NCBI RefSeq assembly: GCF_027744825.2
Contig: NC_071345.1
Location: forward strand, 15,377,501 to 15,441,500
Length of the DNA stretch: 64,000 bases
Source of the DNA: Synchiropus splendidus
Taxonomy: Eukaryota; Chordata; Actinopteri; Syngnathiformes; Callionymidae
Reading direction: 5' to 3'
In this document: in pieces, positions 12,498 to 24,410 of the stretch
How positions within the stretch are numbered: the stretch's first letter is position 1
Layout of the letters: every line of letters starts with the position of its first letter
Translations under genes and position numbers: made by a program
Notes under the pieces: model-generated
What the model was told of the DNA's origin: nothing
What the model saw: only the letters and a program-made list of their open reading frames with translations
Database searches by the model: none

Positions 12498-12852
12498 GGG
12501 GCTTTTCACACTACGGGTGCTGTCTCGGGGGTCCGATTCGCCCCCCGCTGTGCAGCTTCGCACCTCTGCGCCTGCGCAAAACAGCTGGTTTGTGACCCAC
12601 GACAAAGCACGTCTCAAGGAAGTCGTCATGAGCCACGCGACAACCTATTGACCACCAACGGCTTGACTTCCTTATTTCTCTGTCACTTCTTGTTCACGTA
12701 GTTTCCGGCATCTAGCGCTGAGTCGCCTGAGGCGAGAAGCTCGCCGCCCGCTGAGCGTTTCCCGAGACAAAGTGCTTGCTTGTGTTCACATCTGGGACTT
12801 CTGAGCCGACAGAGCTTTGTCTCGAGACAGAACCCGTAGTGTGAAAGCACCC
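12498..12852. mobile_element. PIF/Harbinger-like MITE, 355 bp
   Basis: The left end GGGGCTTTTCACACTACGGG and the reverse complement of the right end GGGTGCTTTCACACTACGGG form terminal inverted repeats that continue for about 30 bp. Both ends are flanked by TTA (12495-12497 and 12853-12855), the 3-bp target duplication typical of PIF/Harbinger elements. The centre has no transposase frame, so this is a non-autonomous copy. The flanks just outside also pair weakly (TCCTCT on the left, AGAGGA on the right), so the true ends could be a few bases further out. Confidence 0.7.
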
Positions 12853-12855
12853 TTA

Positions 12856-14999
12856 GAGGAAAAACCTCCTCAGAACAAGACTCTGGGTGGGCAGTCACTG
12901 CTCTATCAGGTCATGTGACACAATAGAATGAGGACCGAAGAAAGGGCATCGGGATAGTTCCACTCCTGCTCCCGGGCGTAGGGGAATGCAGGTAGTGACA
13001 TCAAAGAAGCCAACTCCACCCCTTACTCCAGCGACGTCCCAGAAAGACAACGCTTGGCACCTAAAGTGTCAGCAGTACCAGGTACCCAAGCAGCCACCCA
13101 CACCTCCAGGCTGAGAACACACCAGGGGGATGTCTAGGGAGGCGGGCAGCCAACGGGACTCACAGGATCTCAACACCTGGTCAAGACCTAGGCATCTGTA
13201 AAGGGTCAGAAAACTACAGAACGACGAACTGAATGTTGGACCTTTGATTGTAAATATATGGTTATTGCCCGTACAACTTGCATTCATGCGGAGGGAAGGA
13301 GTTTAGGAGCCAGGAGTTTAATACAACAAGTATGGCCTGTGTGAGGGCGTCAGAGGAAGACAAACGTGCCTTAAATAGGCAGATGTGGTTATAAAAAAGC
13401 TTCAATTTTCAAGGTCTGCTGTTACTTCTTTTACATGTTGTCGCTCAAGCACAGCATATTTATTTTAGATAAGAAGAAGCACTGAAATGAAAGTGACCCA
13501 GGTTAAAGCACAAACAGGAAAAGCTCAACCCCGCGGCTCCTCTCATCACTCTCCCGGGGACGACGGAGAGAGACGACAGCGTGGAAGCCTCTTTCTTTCT
13601 CTGCTGTTTTTTTGTGAGTATGACAAATAAAGCAATTCTGTTTAGTCGCCATCTATAGGAAGCATCTCAGCCTCGGGATCATTTTCTTAATGTCTCCTCT
13701 ATTAGTTTCCGTCTTCCCGTCGGCAGTATTTGCATGCCTGCTGATACGCTCTGCTTGCGCGGGTGTCCTCGGGGGTCGCAGGTACAATTCTATTAAGCCC
13801 CGACTTACTTGTTTTGTTTCCTGTCCGCCCGCCTGTACATGTGCTCTCTGGAGTCCTGCATCTGCGCGACATTGATAGCACATGTATGTGTGCAGGTGGA
13901 GTTGTCATTTTTGTTTGTACAAATCAATAGCGGTGCGGCGTTTAAGGGACGCCGTGGTTCAGTTATGGTTCACGGGGCTTATTATGGGAGAGCAGAGCAG
14001 AACGGGTTTGGAGGGGTGAGGGAGGGAGGGAGGGGGTCTGGTACAGCCTGGCGTGGTTCTTCTCCTTTTCTCCTGCTGTTTCAATGTGCCCGCGTTTGTT
14101 TCTTTGATCACACTAATCCCTGCCGAGCCCACCCCACCAGCCTACTCCTGGTCCCCCCCCCACCCCACCAGAGACTCACACATCTCCCCGACTGACTTGA
14201 CACACATCAGGGCTTCACTCCACTGTCTTCAGTAGCTCAAGAAAGTTTTTCGTAGCTTAAGCTACTCAATAATTTAGCATGATAGTATTAGAGCACGGCA
14301 CTGTCCGCAGGAGGTTAGCAAACAGGAGGACAATAATGTGAACATGCCATTGACCCATTCAGAGTTTGTAAAGGGTGACGCATAAATGGGTGCGCGCATC
14401 TTTTGGCGACCAAGTACAGTTGTTTGTCAGCTACATGAGAGGGCTACCGACAAATGATCTCAAATTTCATCTGCAAAAACTCACACTGGCAGATGAAAAA
14501 AGCTTCCCAGACCCGTACTGCAGTATCCTCTCGGGATTAGTCCTTGGTTAGTATCCAGTTTCTGACAGTCTATCAAGAAACAAGGAGACATATTTGGTGC
14601 TGTTTCTCGAAAGAATGTTCACTTATACCTGTATGTACAGTGGATGGAGCTAAGAGCCAATTTCCAGCGCCATATTCTGCGTGCATATTTTCTCTCATGA
14701 CTGAAAATGTTCCCTTTTGCAACAATGTAGGGTCAAAAAAAGTGGTTGTGCATCTAGTAACTGCTTAAATTCGGATTGAGTCGTGTTTTTTTTTTTTTTT
14801 TAATGCTTCTGATATGTTACAGCCAGCATGAAGGGTGTAACATACATGAGAACAGTGAGACTTAAAGCACATTTTTTATTCTGGTTGAAGTTGAGAGGAG
14901 TGGAAATATGTGAGTAATACTTCCATTACTGTCCTAATGTAGAATTGCAACCCTTTGGGGACAAAACAAACTAAAAGAAAACTTCCAAGTTGTCATTTT
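12856..14999. other. Intergenic, no gene seen
   Basis: Mixed-composition sequence without a supported exon. It includes a G-rich then C-rich stretch at about 14.00-14.17 kb and a T-run at about 14.79 kb. The 128-codon plus-strand frame at 13809-14195 crosses these simple tracts and has no recognisable domain. Nothing else is identifiable. Confidence 0.55.
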
Positions 15000-15280
15000 C
15001 TACGGTGACAAACAGGCCAATAGATGACCATGTTTGCCGATGATGTAATGATCTGCACTGAGTAAGTCGGTAGAGGTATGACTGAGATGTGTGGTCATAA
15101 TATTTAGGGATAACCAGCAGAAGAGGCGGGGACTGACATGATTGACGGAAGAGCCTCAGCAAGAGTGACAGTGACGCTTTACAGAACAGTGGTGAGTCCT
15201 GCTGTGATGACTGGTTCCGAGACAGCGGCTCTGACACAGAGGCAGGAAGTGGCACAGTGATGAAGGACACAGTTTGCAGA
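15000..15280 (+). mobile_element. Decayed LINE reverse-transcriptase fragment
   Basis: The plus strand at 15030-15056 encodes a Met-Phe-Ala-Asp-Asp-Val-Met-Ile-Cys string, which contains the FADD catalytic motif of non-LTR reverse transcriptases (FADD codons 15033-15044). Downstream, about 15175-15260 reads as a leucine-tyrosine-(lysine/arginine)-threonine-valine-valine followed by proline-alanine-valine-methionine, then a SETAALTQRQE-like string, typical of the region after the catalytic core in the common fish LINE of RTE-like type. Sequence between the two blocks has been lost or frameshifted. It is a dead fragment; the long antisense frame over it (14971-15435, minus) is a shadow. Confidence 0.65.
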
Positions 15281-17146
15281 GCCAGACAGCAGAAACCGAC
15301 AACTGTGGAAACCAAATCAAAGCACTGAGCAGCAAATACGAGCCCCGAATGACACGTTGAGACCTGCCGTCGAAGGTGGTCCAGAGCCTTGAAACTTGCG
15401 TGACAATACCGGGACGAGAATGTTAGCAATAGCACTCCATGTTCCTCCAGAATCCTTAAAGGTTCTTAACGTGTGCCAGACCAAAGCGAAGCAGCAGGAA
15501 GGCCACTGACTCCACGATGCACTTCATTTATCCAGCAGCGTGATTGAAAAGGGATCTGATTAGCTCCCAGTGATGAGAGAGCAACCTTTCAACCTTGAAC
15601 CAGAATCAGCTCTAAGTGCTTTAATGAGGAAGACAACACTGAGGAACACTTGAGCCCATGTAAAGAGAGGCTTGGAGCAGGAAACGCTGGTGCATCAGTG
15701 GGAGGTTTATTTCTTCTGCCGCTCTGGAGGAAGAAGAAAACAAAACAAAACTTCAAATCGCACTCTTTTCTCCAGAGTGGGAAAAACGTTCTGCTTAAAA
15801 TCCAAAAATTAAACAAATTGACGTGTCGGATTTTACATCAGCAGGCATCAAAGCGTCACTTGTGCAGTCTGGGCGCCGACGTGTCGCTGTGTTTAAATAG
15901 CAGATCTTTACTGTCAGCCCGCGATAGCACCTCGCCACGTAGCTGCGGCAGCCATCTGCTTGTCGTCAGCGCTGCCACACAGGGGTTAATTCTGTTGGTA
16001 CATTCATTTTAGCAAAACAAACAGCTCGACAGATGAAGACAAGTTTAGAAAATCAAACCGGTGTGTTTTCCAGAATTAAAAAAGTTGACAGTTTGGAGTT
16101 TCTCACGCCAACGGAAGGAAATGCTGAAGTCAGAAGTTTTCTGCTGTAAATACCCACCTCAGCTCGAGTCCCATGCTTGGTATAATGCAATGAGCATTTG
16201 AACCTGGTGCTTTAGTCAGAATGTGCACGTAAAGACTTTCCTTTAGAAGGTCCTTTTTAAGTTGACACTTCCGTCGATTACTTGTCTGGTCACAGTAACT
16301 AGATTCGAGTTACAAATTCAATTCACAAAAGCAAGAACCATTTCTTACCCTTGGTGTTTCAGGAAATGACGTATTTGCTTCTTATGTCACCACCACAAAA
16401 AATGGACGGAAGAAGGAAGCAAAAGCAGAAGAATATATATTTGTCAAGTGTCGACCATGTGAGGGCAACAACATAATCTCAACCGCAAAAAAAACTCGAC
16501 ATCCAACCTGCTTAAAAAAAGGCAGTTCAGCACGGTTACACAGACAAGTGAGAGGTTATACAGTGCGATTCCTCGACTTCCACTGCCGGGTCCGGCATCT
16601 GTGAATGTCTAAAATCTGCATTTGTAATGTCCAACAACAGCCACAACCAGAAAAGATCTGTGAGCTTGACACTGGCTCCCTATTTGTACAGATGACTCTC
16701 CAGTATTTTGCTGTATTTTGCCACAAACATTTTCAGCCAACACGGAAAGATTTTTTTTTCTTCTACTTTTTTCTTGTAGCCTGAACCATGTGGGTTATAC
16801 AACGGCACGGCTAATATATGGATTTTTACAGGCTAAAAAGGGCGTCATGCTGCCAAACTATTGAGCCTCATCACAGGAAACCGATGAAATCACAGGTATT
16901 TTATTGAGAAAGTGCTGATTTCACCCACGTGTCCAGAGCTCCGCCAACAAAGCTGATCTCCTGGAGGACCGGAGACAACAGCTGAGACCGGCAGTGGTGT
17001 CAGAACTTTGGACACACGGGTGGAAACAGTGCATTTTGAGTGCTTTAATGTTCGGTAAATCAAGGATGTGAGGTTTCTACAGTGTAGACAGCACCACTGC
17101 ACCCGCAGATTATAGACAAGTGCTTCTTACGTATGGACAAGATCTA
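15281..17146. other. Intergenic, no gene seen
   Basis: No exon recognised. Some of 15.28-15.48 kb may be further decayed LINE sequence. The remainder is unremarkable mixed-composition DNA with short A or T runs. Confidence 0.55.
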
Positions 17147-17824
17147 CAGTGGTACCTCGGTTCTCGACCACAATCCGTTCCAGAAGGCCGTTCCAGAAGC
17201 GATTTTCCCATTACAATGAATGGAAAAAGAAATAATGCGCTCCAAGCCTTAAAATAGTCTTTTGTAGGAGTGAATGTAGAGTGTCTGCTGCAGGTGGCTG
17301 TTCGTCTATGTGTGTAGCCGCTGCATGTGGGAGGGGTTGCCGAGTGAGTGACGTCTCTCCAGAAGTGAAGAGGTGCCCGGTGCGTGTCCAGCTCTGAATG
17401 TGCGCTTCTGTGCAGTTTGGCTGTGACAAAGTCATAAACCAAGTCACGCTCTGTCCCAGACTCGCCTCATCCTTGTCCCAGCTCCAGCCCACAACAGGAC
17501 ATCAAACCCTGGAGTGTGAGCTCCAGCCTCGGAGGTGTCGAGAGCGAGCACCTCCCCTGTGACACTGTATTAATGTGAAGAAAAAACAGTCAGTAAATGT
17601 AGCTAACGGGCCACGTCTGCATACAGAGGCAGCGTTATACACAATAACAAAGCGCGTCGTGGGTCAGCTGATCGGTCCGTGCACGTTATGGTTTTTCCAT
17701 CTTATTTCGGGGGCGTTTGAGTTCTGGATTTACGTTCGAAATCAGAAGCAAAAGAATCTCGAAATTTCTGTTCCAACTTCGATTTGTTCAAAGTCCGGGA
17801 CGTTCGATAACCGAGGTACCACTG
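17147..17824. mobile_element. Tc1/mariner-type non-autonomous element, 678 bp
   Basis: The left end CAGTGGTACCTCGGTTCTCG and the reverse complement of the right end CAGTGGTACCTCGGTTATCG differ at a single base over 20. The element is flanked by TA on both sides (17145-17146 and 17825-17826), the Tc1/mariner target duplication. The interior has no DDE-transposase frame; short frames inside (for example 17575-17931, plus) run past the right end. This terminus is a familiar one among fish and other vertebrate mariner-derived repeats. Confidence 0.85.
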
Positions 17825-17826
17825 TA

Positions 17827-19210
17827 TTTTCCTTCTTAAATTTAGCGGGTGTGGCTAATATTCTGGTGCACTATGTAGTCTGGAATGTACAGTATTTAGG
17901 ATATTTACATTTAAGAAATTCAGATAAATGATCTAAAAGTTGGCTTTAAAGTGACTTATTTTTAAAAGCCAGCCAAACCCTTGCGTGTGTGAGTGGCGAG
18001 AGACCCTGGGCCTGTCAGTCACTCGAGGGGATGTGTATTTAGAAGAAGCTGATGCCAATTTGAGAGCACTGCGCTAGCTAAACTGTGGAGCCAGAACATG
18101 ACAGTCTTATAAAAATATGGAGGGTTCATGTTGAAGCTCGGTATAATGTAATGATCCAATTTCAAGTCTGAATGATGCACAGAGTTCCTTCTTTCTCTGG
18201 CTGATCTCATTTGCTGGATTGAGTTTTAGTGTCACTGATATTGGATTAGATGTCGCGGCAGTCTGGACTCTGGAGTGTCACTCAACGCGACTGATGTTCC
18301 AGGCCGAGTCTCTCGTCCCCCGCCACTGGTCACCGTTTCCGTCCTCTCAAAAGATCCAAGCCAGACTTCCAGGAGCTCGGAGAATAGAACCATTGAGAGG
18401 ATTTATTTTCCCGAATTGATCTTAAACGTATCTGAGCCTGTTATCGTTTCTGCTGCAGGTACATGGAGGCATTTCAAAGCAGGACATAATTGCAGTGGGC
18501 TTCCGTCCTGCTCACCCCGACTGTCTGCCTGTTAAACATCTTGCATGGTGAATTGAGCCCCACATTTGTGAAGTGTAGCCCTGAGAGTCCCCTGGTGGCC
18601 CCTGCCTTGCTGTAACAAGCAAGGGGGGGCCCCTGTGGTAAGTGCTCTCCAGGGATGGTGGCTGTGATCCGGCGCTCCCGGGGGTCCTGTTAATTCCTGC
18701 TCGGCTCAGGAAGCCTCACCACTCACCACTGCTCCCTGGCTCCTTCCCGCCATCTCCTCCTCTTCCTCAGCAGCCTGCCTCCTGGTTCTCTCACGGCTCC
18801 TCATGTGGAAGGTGTGCTGTCGACAGCGGGCTCTGCCCGTCTCATTAAGAGCCGCTGGACTCTGTGACAGGGACAGAGAGGCGCAGATCAGTGGCAGAGC
18901 AGGGAGAAACCGTCCATTAACCAAATCCCGCTGATATTTGGTTGATATTTTTGGTGGAATGAGCACCGTCTCCCTCGGACACCCTTCTGATCTCACTATT
19001 TATGTCATTTCGCTTGCACTCCTCAAGTGTTGTCAACGTACTTCTATAGACTTCACTATAACTTTAGTCCACAGACATCCACATTACCATTAAATCACAT
19101 ACTGACAGTGATCCCAAGCAGTGGAAAGGATCAGTTGCCTGTCGGTTGACTTTTTCATGCTCACTTTTTTTTTTTATTATTTTGGAACTAAACTGTGAGT
19201 AAAACTACAA
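17827..19210. other. Intergenic; candidate regulatory stretch near 18.55-19.0 kb
   Basis: No exon recognised. The stretch 18.84-18.98 kb is complex and repeat-free, with CCATTAACCAAATCCCGCTG followed by a repeated TGATATTTGGTTGATATTT word. That texture could mark a conserved non-coding element, but conservation was not tested. Confidence 0.35.
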
Positions 19211-19290
19211 AGTGATGTGCTTATGAGGCTTCATGAAACAGAGCCCACTGGATGGCACTTGCAAGTCTAAAATCCTTGGAGTTGCCATAG
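19211..19290 (-). repeat. Inverted-repeat MITE family, partial copy 1
   Basis: GTGATG followed by ATGAGGCTTCATGAAACAG and then GATGGCACTT and AAATCCTTGGA aligns to the reverse complement of the right half of the copies at 21533, 36405 and 45725. Only the terminal repeat and about 45 bp of interior remain. Decay or truncation removed the rest. Confidence 0.6.
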
Positions 19291-21532
19291 AGAGTAAAGT
19301 GAGTAAAGGGCATCTGTGCTTTACTCACTGTGCACAGACCTGAAGCTCCTGATCATATGAGGACGGAGTTGTACCAAGTGAGATGAAGTTCATCAGGAGC
19401 ACCACCCCACAGCAAAACCCGAACCCTACTGTCTTCTTTTTAATTTGAAACACTGCCCACAGCATCAGAATATGCCATGAAATGTGAAACCTGCTTCATT
19501 GTGTCATTGAGTGTTGTAACTTCTCCTGGGTCTTCATCCTTGTCCTGGCATCTCATACGTGATATTACACAACCCAACAAGTTAACAAAACCGAGGTTGC
19601 ATGAGAAAATGTTGAAATGAAGCAGCAAAACCACACCTCAATATACATAGATGTTTGGTTTAGTTTGCACATCCTCCTGTAAGAGATGGGGATCAGTTGA
19701 GTGCTCCACTAGAGACGCTGCCTTCCTCTCCTCCAAACAAGACCACACAGCCATTGACATAGAAAGACAGCAGATACATAACATGTTAAGTGGTCAAAAC
19801 CTCTGAACCTATCAGCCTTTGTCTATGATGCGGTTTAATGCTCTGGCGTCAGGTTCAATTAGGCCACTCACCAATATTTTCTTCAAGATAAGAGCAGTGT
19901 CTGACTAGTTTAACAGTAAATTCTTCTGCTGATCCAAGCCCTGGTGATCTTTTCAGAATCTCCGCCTGAGCCTCTGCCCTTCTCCCCTCTGAGTCTTTCC
20001 GCTGTTGCCCTGAGCCTCGGCTGGTGAGGGGCTGCAACATGAGGCGAGGGGACGCACTCTGGTGTAAGAGGGTCGAGTGGAATGGGGAGGCGGGGGGTGA
20101 AGGGACAGAAGGAGGGAGGCTCCCGGATCAAGCAGGGCGACTCCACGGGAGTGATAAGAGCGAATAAGCTGTCAGCGTGGGCGTCGGATGGGCCTTATTG
20201 TTCATATTTAGATGGAGGAACAATGGCGAGGTGTCAGGCTCCTATAGTTCATAATCTGCTGATGCTGACCAAGTGTCAGCGTGATCCATGAGCACAGAGG
20301 CTCCTGAATCCTTAAGCAATCCCCTGTAGGAATGTCATGGGGTAGAGTACAAATGGGACAGCATCTGCCGGACTATAGATAGATAGGTAGAGCAGGAGGG
20401 AGGGGAGGAGAAGGAGGGCAAGAAAGAGGGATAGGTGAGGGGAGACGTGGCCAACCAGGACACAAAAGTGCTAATTGTGGAGAAAAGCACCTGGAAAGAG
20501 GGAGCGATAGACGGAAGGATGGGGGATTAAACATGGAGCGGAGGACGGCGGTGGGAGAAAAGAGGAGGGGTGCGTGTGTGAGACGAGGCCTTTCGCTGTG
20601 TGAGCTCCCACCTGCAGGTGAGACAGAGCGGAGAATGGCCGTCAGATTAGAGGGGGCCCCCGAGAGCTCTCTCCCCATAATGACGGCTTGATTCTGGGCA
20701 CAGCGACGTCCCAAAGACGCCCGGCGCTCCCCGCAGCCGTCACAGCCGCTTCTCTGTTCGCCGGCGCGCTGCCCTCACGTCGCCGCCGCAGCTGTGACAC
20801 ATGACAATTAATGCTGATTCTTTGATGGAGATTTTGAAGGGATCTTATCAAGCTGGAGTGTTTGGTGACAGCGCTTTGAAGTCTTGCGAAGAAGGCGCGC
20901 TCAGCTGCACACACTCACACACGCACTGGGGGTCACGTGTTCGGCTGGCATTCTCCAGTGTGTCACAATGGAAATGCCCCCCCAGGCATTCTTCATTTAC
21001 TGTCACAGCCATTAGACGTGGAAGGGGAGAAAAATAAGAGATGGTATCAGTAACGCATGAGCTACAGTAATTAGCCTCCTGATGCACGCCGGCGCGCGTG
21101 TTAGCGCTGGTGTGTGTGTGTGCGCAGAGTGGAGATGCACCACACACAAACCAAGCCCACATCTGCTGGGGACTCTCATCAACAAGGGCTGCGTAAAGTG
21201 GAATCACAGTTTTCAGGGCCAAGTCGCCGATTCTCTAAATTATATATAATCGCCAATGACTCACTGTGATGCCGTAAACCACTCTAATGCCTCACTTAGT
21301 TTACTAGCTGACAGCAGTTGTGATGGGAGCAGCATTATAGCTCCTGCCAAACATCCAGATCCAAACATGTTCAGATCCACGATCATGTCAGTGTGTTTTT
21401 CTAATGGACCATCAAACAACAAACGTATCCAAAGTACACACTGATGGGGTTTGGGGAGCAAGTACTGGCTCCAGAATGGGGTCAATGAAACAGGTCAATG
21501 ACCAGAACAGCTTTCACTTTGCCTTAGTACCA
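19291..21532. other. Intergenic, no gene seen
   Basis: No supported exon. The segment includes a purine-rich tract at about 20.38-20.58 kb and a mixed GC-rich block at about 20.63-20.96 kb. The overlapping frames on both strands across the purine tract (for example minus 20373-20714) are rich in Pro, Ser, Arg and Leu and look compositional. A candidate regulatory stretch at about 20.13-20.34 kb is listed separately. Confidence 0.55.
20130..20345. promoter_or_regulatory. Candidate conserved non-coding element
   Basis: Complex, repeat-free sequence with GCCTTATTGTTCATATTTAG, GAACAATGG (a Sox-like site), GTTCATAATCTGCTGATGCTG and a duplicated GTGTCAG word. The 69-codon frame across it has no recognisable protein. 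This is a texture-based call only. Confidence 0.3.
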
Positions 21533-21719
21533 GTGATGGGCTGTTGAGGCTTCATGAAACAGTGTTTTCAATTTCAGAAGTCAGTAGGTGGCGCTCTTGG
21601 TTTGATAACAGTGTGAGGTGTCATTCAAATGGTTGTTCAAATCTTTAAGAGCAGAGAGTGCCATCTATTGGGCTTCAATAATGTGGACACTGTTTCATGA
21701 AGCTTCATGAGACCATCAC
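21533..21719 (+). mobile_element. Inverted-repeat MITE family, copy 2 (complete), about 187 bp
   Basis: It begins GTGATGGGCTGTTGAGGCTT and ends CATGAAGCTTCATGAGACCATCAC; the two ends are inverted repeats of about 33 bp centred on GCTTCATGAAACAGTGT. Inside are CAGTAGGTGGCGCTCT and GTGCCATCTATTGG. The same order is found at 36405 and 45725 and, partially, at 19211. There is no coding capacity. No clear target duplication was found, so the superfamily is not assigned; TIR-led DNA transposon is the likeliest class. Confidence 0.75.
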
Positions 21720-21720
21720 A

Positions 21721-21845
21721 TCAGAATCTCTCACCCTGTCCTCTGCTTCCTCTTCTCTCAAACCTACAAACCTCATGTCCTCCTTCACCACTTCCATAAA
21801 GCTCCTCTTTGGCCTTCCTCTCCACCTTCTACCTGAATCTATTAC
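21721..21845 (-). mobile_element. LINE 3' fragment, reverse orientation
   Basis: The stretch reads CCCTGTCCTCTGCTTCCTCT, then CATGTCCTCCTTCACCACTTCCATAAA, then CTCCTCTTTGGCCTTCCTCT. This is the reverse complement of the distal open-reading-frame end of the common fish LINE also represented at 15.0 and 28.2 kb, the part encoding an RKRGRP-like then FMD-like string. It directly abuts the MITE copy at 21533-21719. Confidence 0.6.
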
Positions 21846-23829
21846 GCCGTAATAAGGTGTGGAACTGAGCTCAACTTCGGCTTTGGCTCAACACAGCACT
21901 GTTGTCAATGAAAATTCACACATACAGATACCACGTTCACACAGAGCCTGCATCAATGATCACCTCAGACAGTACACGAACACTGGTCTGTTTCACCCAA
22001 ATTTCCCACCTGATGGCCGGAACCTGGAGTCGGAGCTGCCTTGGACCGCGTGGTGGAAATTTTGACTAGCGGTCGATCACTTACAAGGCATCGTTCACAA
22101 CCTGCGCATGGGTGAGAAAGTGAAACTCTGAGGGGAAGATCGAGGCTCACGACGGCAGGCACCAATGTTGTTGTTGTGATGAATGTGATGCGCTGCAGGA
22201 TTTGTGTCATGCATGAACTCATCTGAGCCCACACCACTTGGGTGGCAGGTTTCAACAGAAAGACGTCAGATTGAGTGGACATGTGCTCCATGTAAACGGC
22301 CCCTTAGTCTCCTGCCCTCAACATTCGCCATGGAGAGCCACAGGAAGACCATCACCCAGCGCCGAGGATGGAGAGCCAGCCTTTCCCACTCCCACTCCCA
22401 CTGTTAGGGAAACAATCTTCTGAACACCATCATAAACTTACAGGACAACATCTTTTCATACGCTGTAATGTTCCAGCAGTTCTAGAAAATCAATATGGCT
22501 TCACCCATTCAACCACGTCGAACGGACTCAACGGAGTTGCCGCATGCGTTTGCAGCATCAACCTCATCGAGGAGCTCCTCGGCACATCTGCCCTCAGGGA
22601 GCCGGTTCAGGACCGCGAGGAGCCTCATGACCCACTTTGGCAGAACATTTATAGCGACAGCTGATGTGATGTGTTGCGTGCACAATAACATCAGGACAAG
22701 TATTAAAACATACTCAACTTACTGTACTTTTTGATTGTTATTACTCAGCAATGGATCCTTTATGAGACTTTTTTAGTTCTGGCCTGGTGTTAGATCATAT
22801 GTGTTGCTCTGGGCTGCATCTGCCTCTATATGTGTGTGTGTTTATGTACACAAGCACATGCATGCTCGTCGTGCGTCCATTATATTGCGCTGCATTGTCA
22901 CATGACACGGGTGAACGAAGGAATATAGACTGTCCCCTGAAGCCTTTCATCCCACAGTGTTTCAAGACGCTCTGTTAATGGCCTCACTGCCACCAACAAG
23001 GTTAGCTGTTCACCACCTTTGTCTGGATGTAAGCTAAATAAAAATAAATGCCTGAACAGATGTCAATGGAATATTTGTTAGCGCCCCCCCTAATTTACCA
23101 TCTCCCCCTGACTGCACAACACTTGACTCATGGAGATGAACTATTTCTAAATGGTTAGTAATTGACAGGATTCCAAGCTCTGGTGAGTCATAGCACGTTT
23201 CCCTGTCAGCTGTCCCCCTATTTTGGGAGTCAAGAGGACAAGAGCATCTCCCCACTGTCGGGTCCGTCCCAGCCATTCAAATAAGTCTCATCACATACAC
23301 AAGCGTGCGACCTCTGCTCACACATCCCTGTTACGGTGGCGCTCGGTCAAACTGGGTCTTTTTACCCAGCATGCCTTGGGGTCTCTCTCTAACGTTCCTC
23401 AGACTCCACACATGACCTCTGTTAATCTTCAAGTCTCATGGACCGCCGTCCAAAGCAAACACTCGACAGTAACAGTCTGACGCGGTGAGTGACGGGGCGG
23501 AGAGTTTTTCTTCTCGCTGCTAAACGCTGCTGACGCGGCGGAGAGCTGATCCAGTCCAGTGTCACAGTCCCAACGGCTGAGCCTCGCCCTGGGTAATCAG
23601 TGAGGAGACCCGCTCTCTCTCACATACAGGAGACCAGTCATTTTTTGGTGGTTACAGGCTGTGTTTTGGTCGGATAATATAGAAGGTCAAAGTATGTTGA
23701 GCGGTTGAACTTAATATTTTTGTTCTATTGTTGCATGCATTGCATTTGTATAGAATACGAACTTGTTCTTCATCTTTGTTTTGGACATTTTTTTCACAAA
23801 TATATACAAGACTGAATCAACACAATTAT
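21846..23829. other. Intergenic with possible repeat debris
   Basis: No gene recognised. TCCATGTAAACGGCCCCTTA near 22.29-22.31 kb resembles the end of a Harbinger-type MITE, but I did not find its partner end. The sequence at about 22.55-22.64 kb resembles a LINE 3' fragment (listed separately). 22.98-23.20 kb is repeat-free sequence with AT-rich homeodomain-like sites that could be regulatory. Confidence 0.5.
22550..22645 (+). mobile_element. Possible LINE (Rex/CR1-like) 3' fragment
   Basis: CTGCCCTCAGGGAGCCGGTTC followed by an arginine-rich coding pattern (RFRTARS, then a phenylalanine) resembles the distal open-reading-frame end of Rex/CR1-type fish LINEs, which typically read as conserved LPSG-(K/R)-RFR. 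The fragment is short and the assignment rests on memory of that signature. Confidence 0.4.
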
Positions 23830-24410
23830 TTTCAGTTTAATTCAGTTTTAATTTAATGTAACAGTTTGCTCTCCAGACAACACGGAACCTTTATAAGTGC
23901 AGGAGTTCCTGGTCCACTGATCCCACTGATGCACAAGACACGTGGCAGCTAGGATGATAACAACAACAACAAACATGGAGGAATCCCTGAACAAAAGCAA
24001 ACAACAGCTTCTGTTTGCTTTTGTTCAGGGAGGTTTTTCACTACATAATGGCCAGTTTCCACTACTCTGAATGTATTTGAAATTCTTATAAGAATACTTT
24101 CAAGACACTAAAAGAGCTTTAGTATTTTTTTATATTTTTATAAAAATATATTTATTTAATTATTTTTATAAAAACTTGAATATATCCACCATCGTGATTT
24201 ATTGTCAAACTGATGCAAAATTAACAATATTTTGTTGTTTAAATGTATGTATGGGTCCATCATTTGATTCAGTCATATACCAAATTCATTCAAAAATGTG
24301 GCTTCTTGTGGCAAATATTCATATACCATTACACTGCGATTAATTGAGATTAATTAATCACAAATTCTCTTATTAACTAGATTAATTTTTTTAATCGAAT
24401 CTCAGCCCTA
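23830..24410 (+). mobile_element. hAT-like hairpin-bearing repeat, copy A
   Basis: The block from the TTAATTTAAT near 23.85 kb through CTCTCCAGACAACA, the hairpin at 23984-24031, CATAATGGCCAG, TTCTTATAAGAATA, AAAGAGCTT and AAAAACTTGAATATA is repeated in reverse complement at 49.62-50.08 kb. The hairpin has 19-bp perfect arms (TCCCTGAACAAAAGCAAAC and its complement). The right end carries a TTAATCGCG-type AT-rich motif and finishes CAGCCCTA, a hAT-like terminus. The left terminus is decayed and no 8-bp duplication was found. There is no coding capacity. Confidence 0.65.

Noticed and set aside
14971..15435. 154-codon minus-strand frame
   Set aside because: It is antisense to a LINE reverse-transcriptase fragment whose FADD motif reads on the plus strand.
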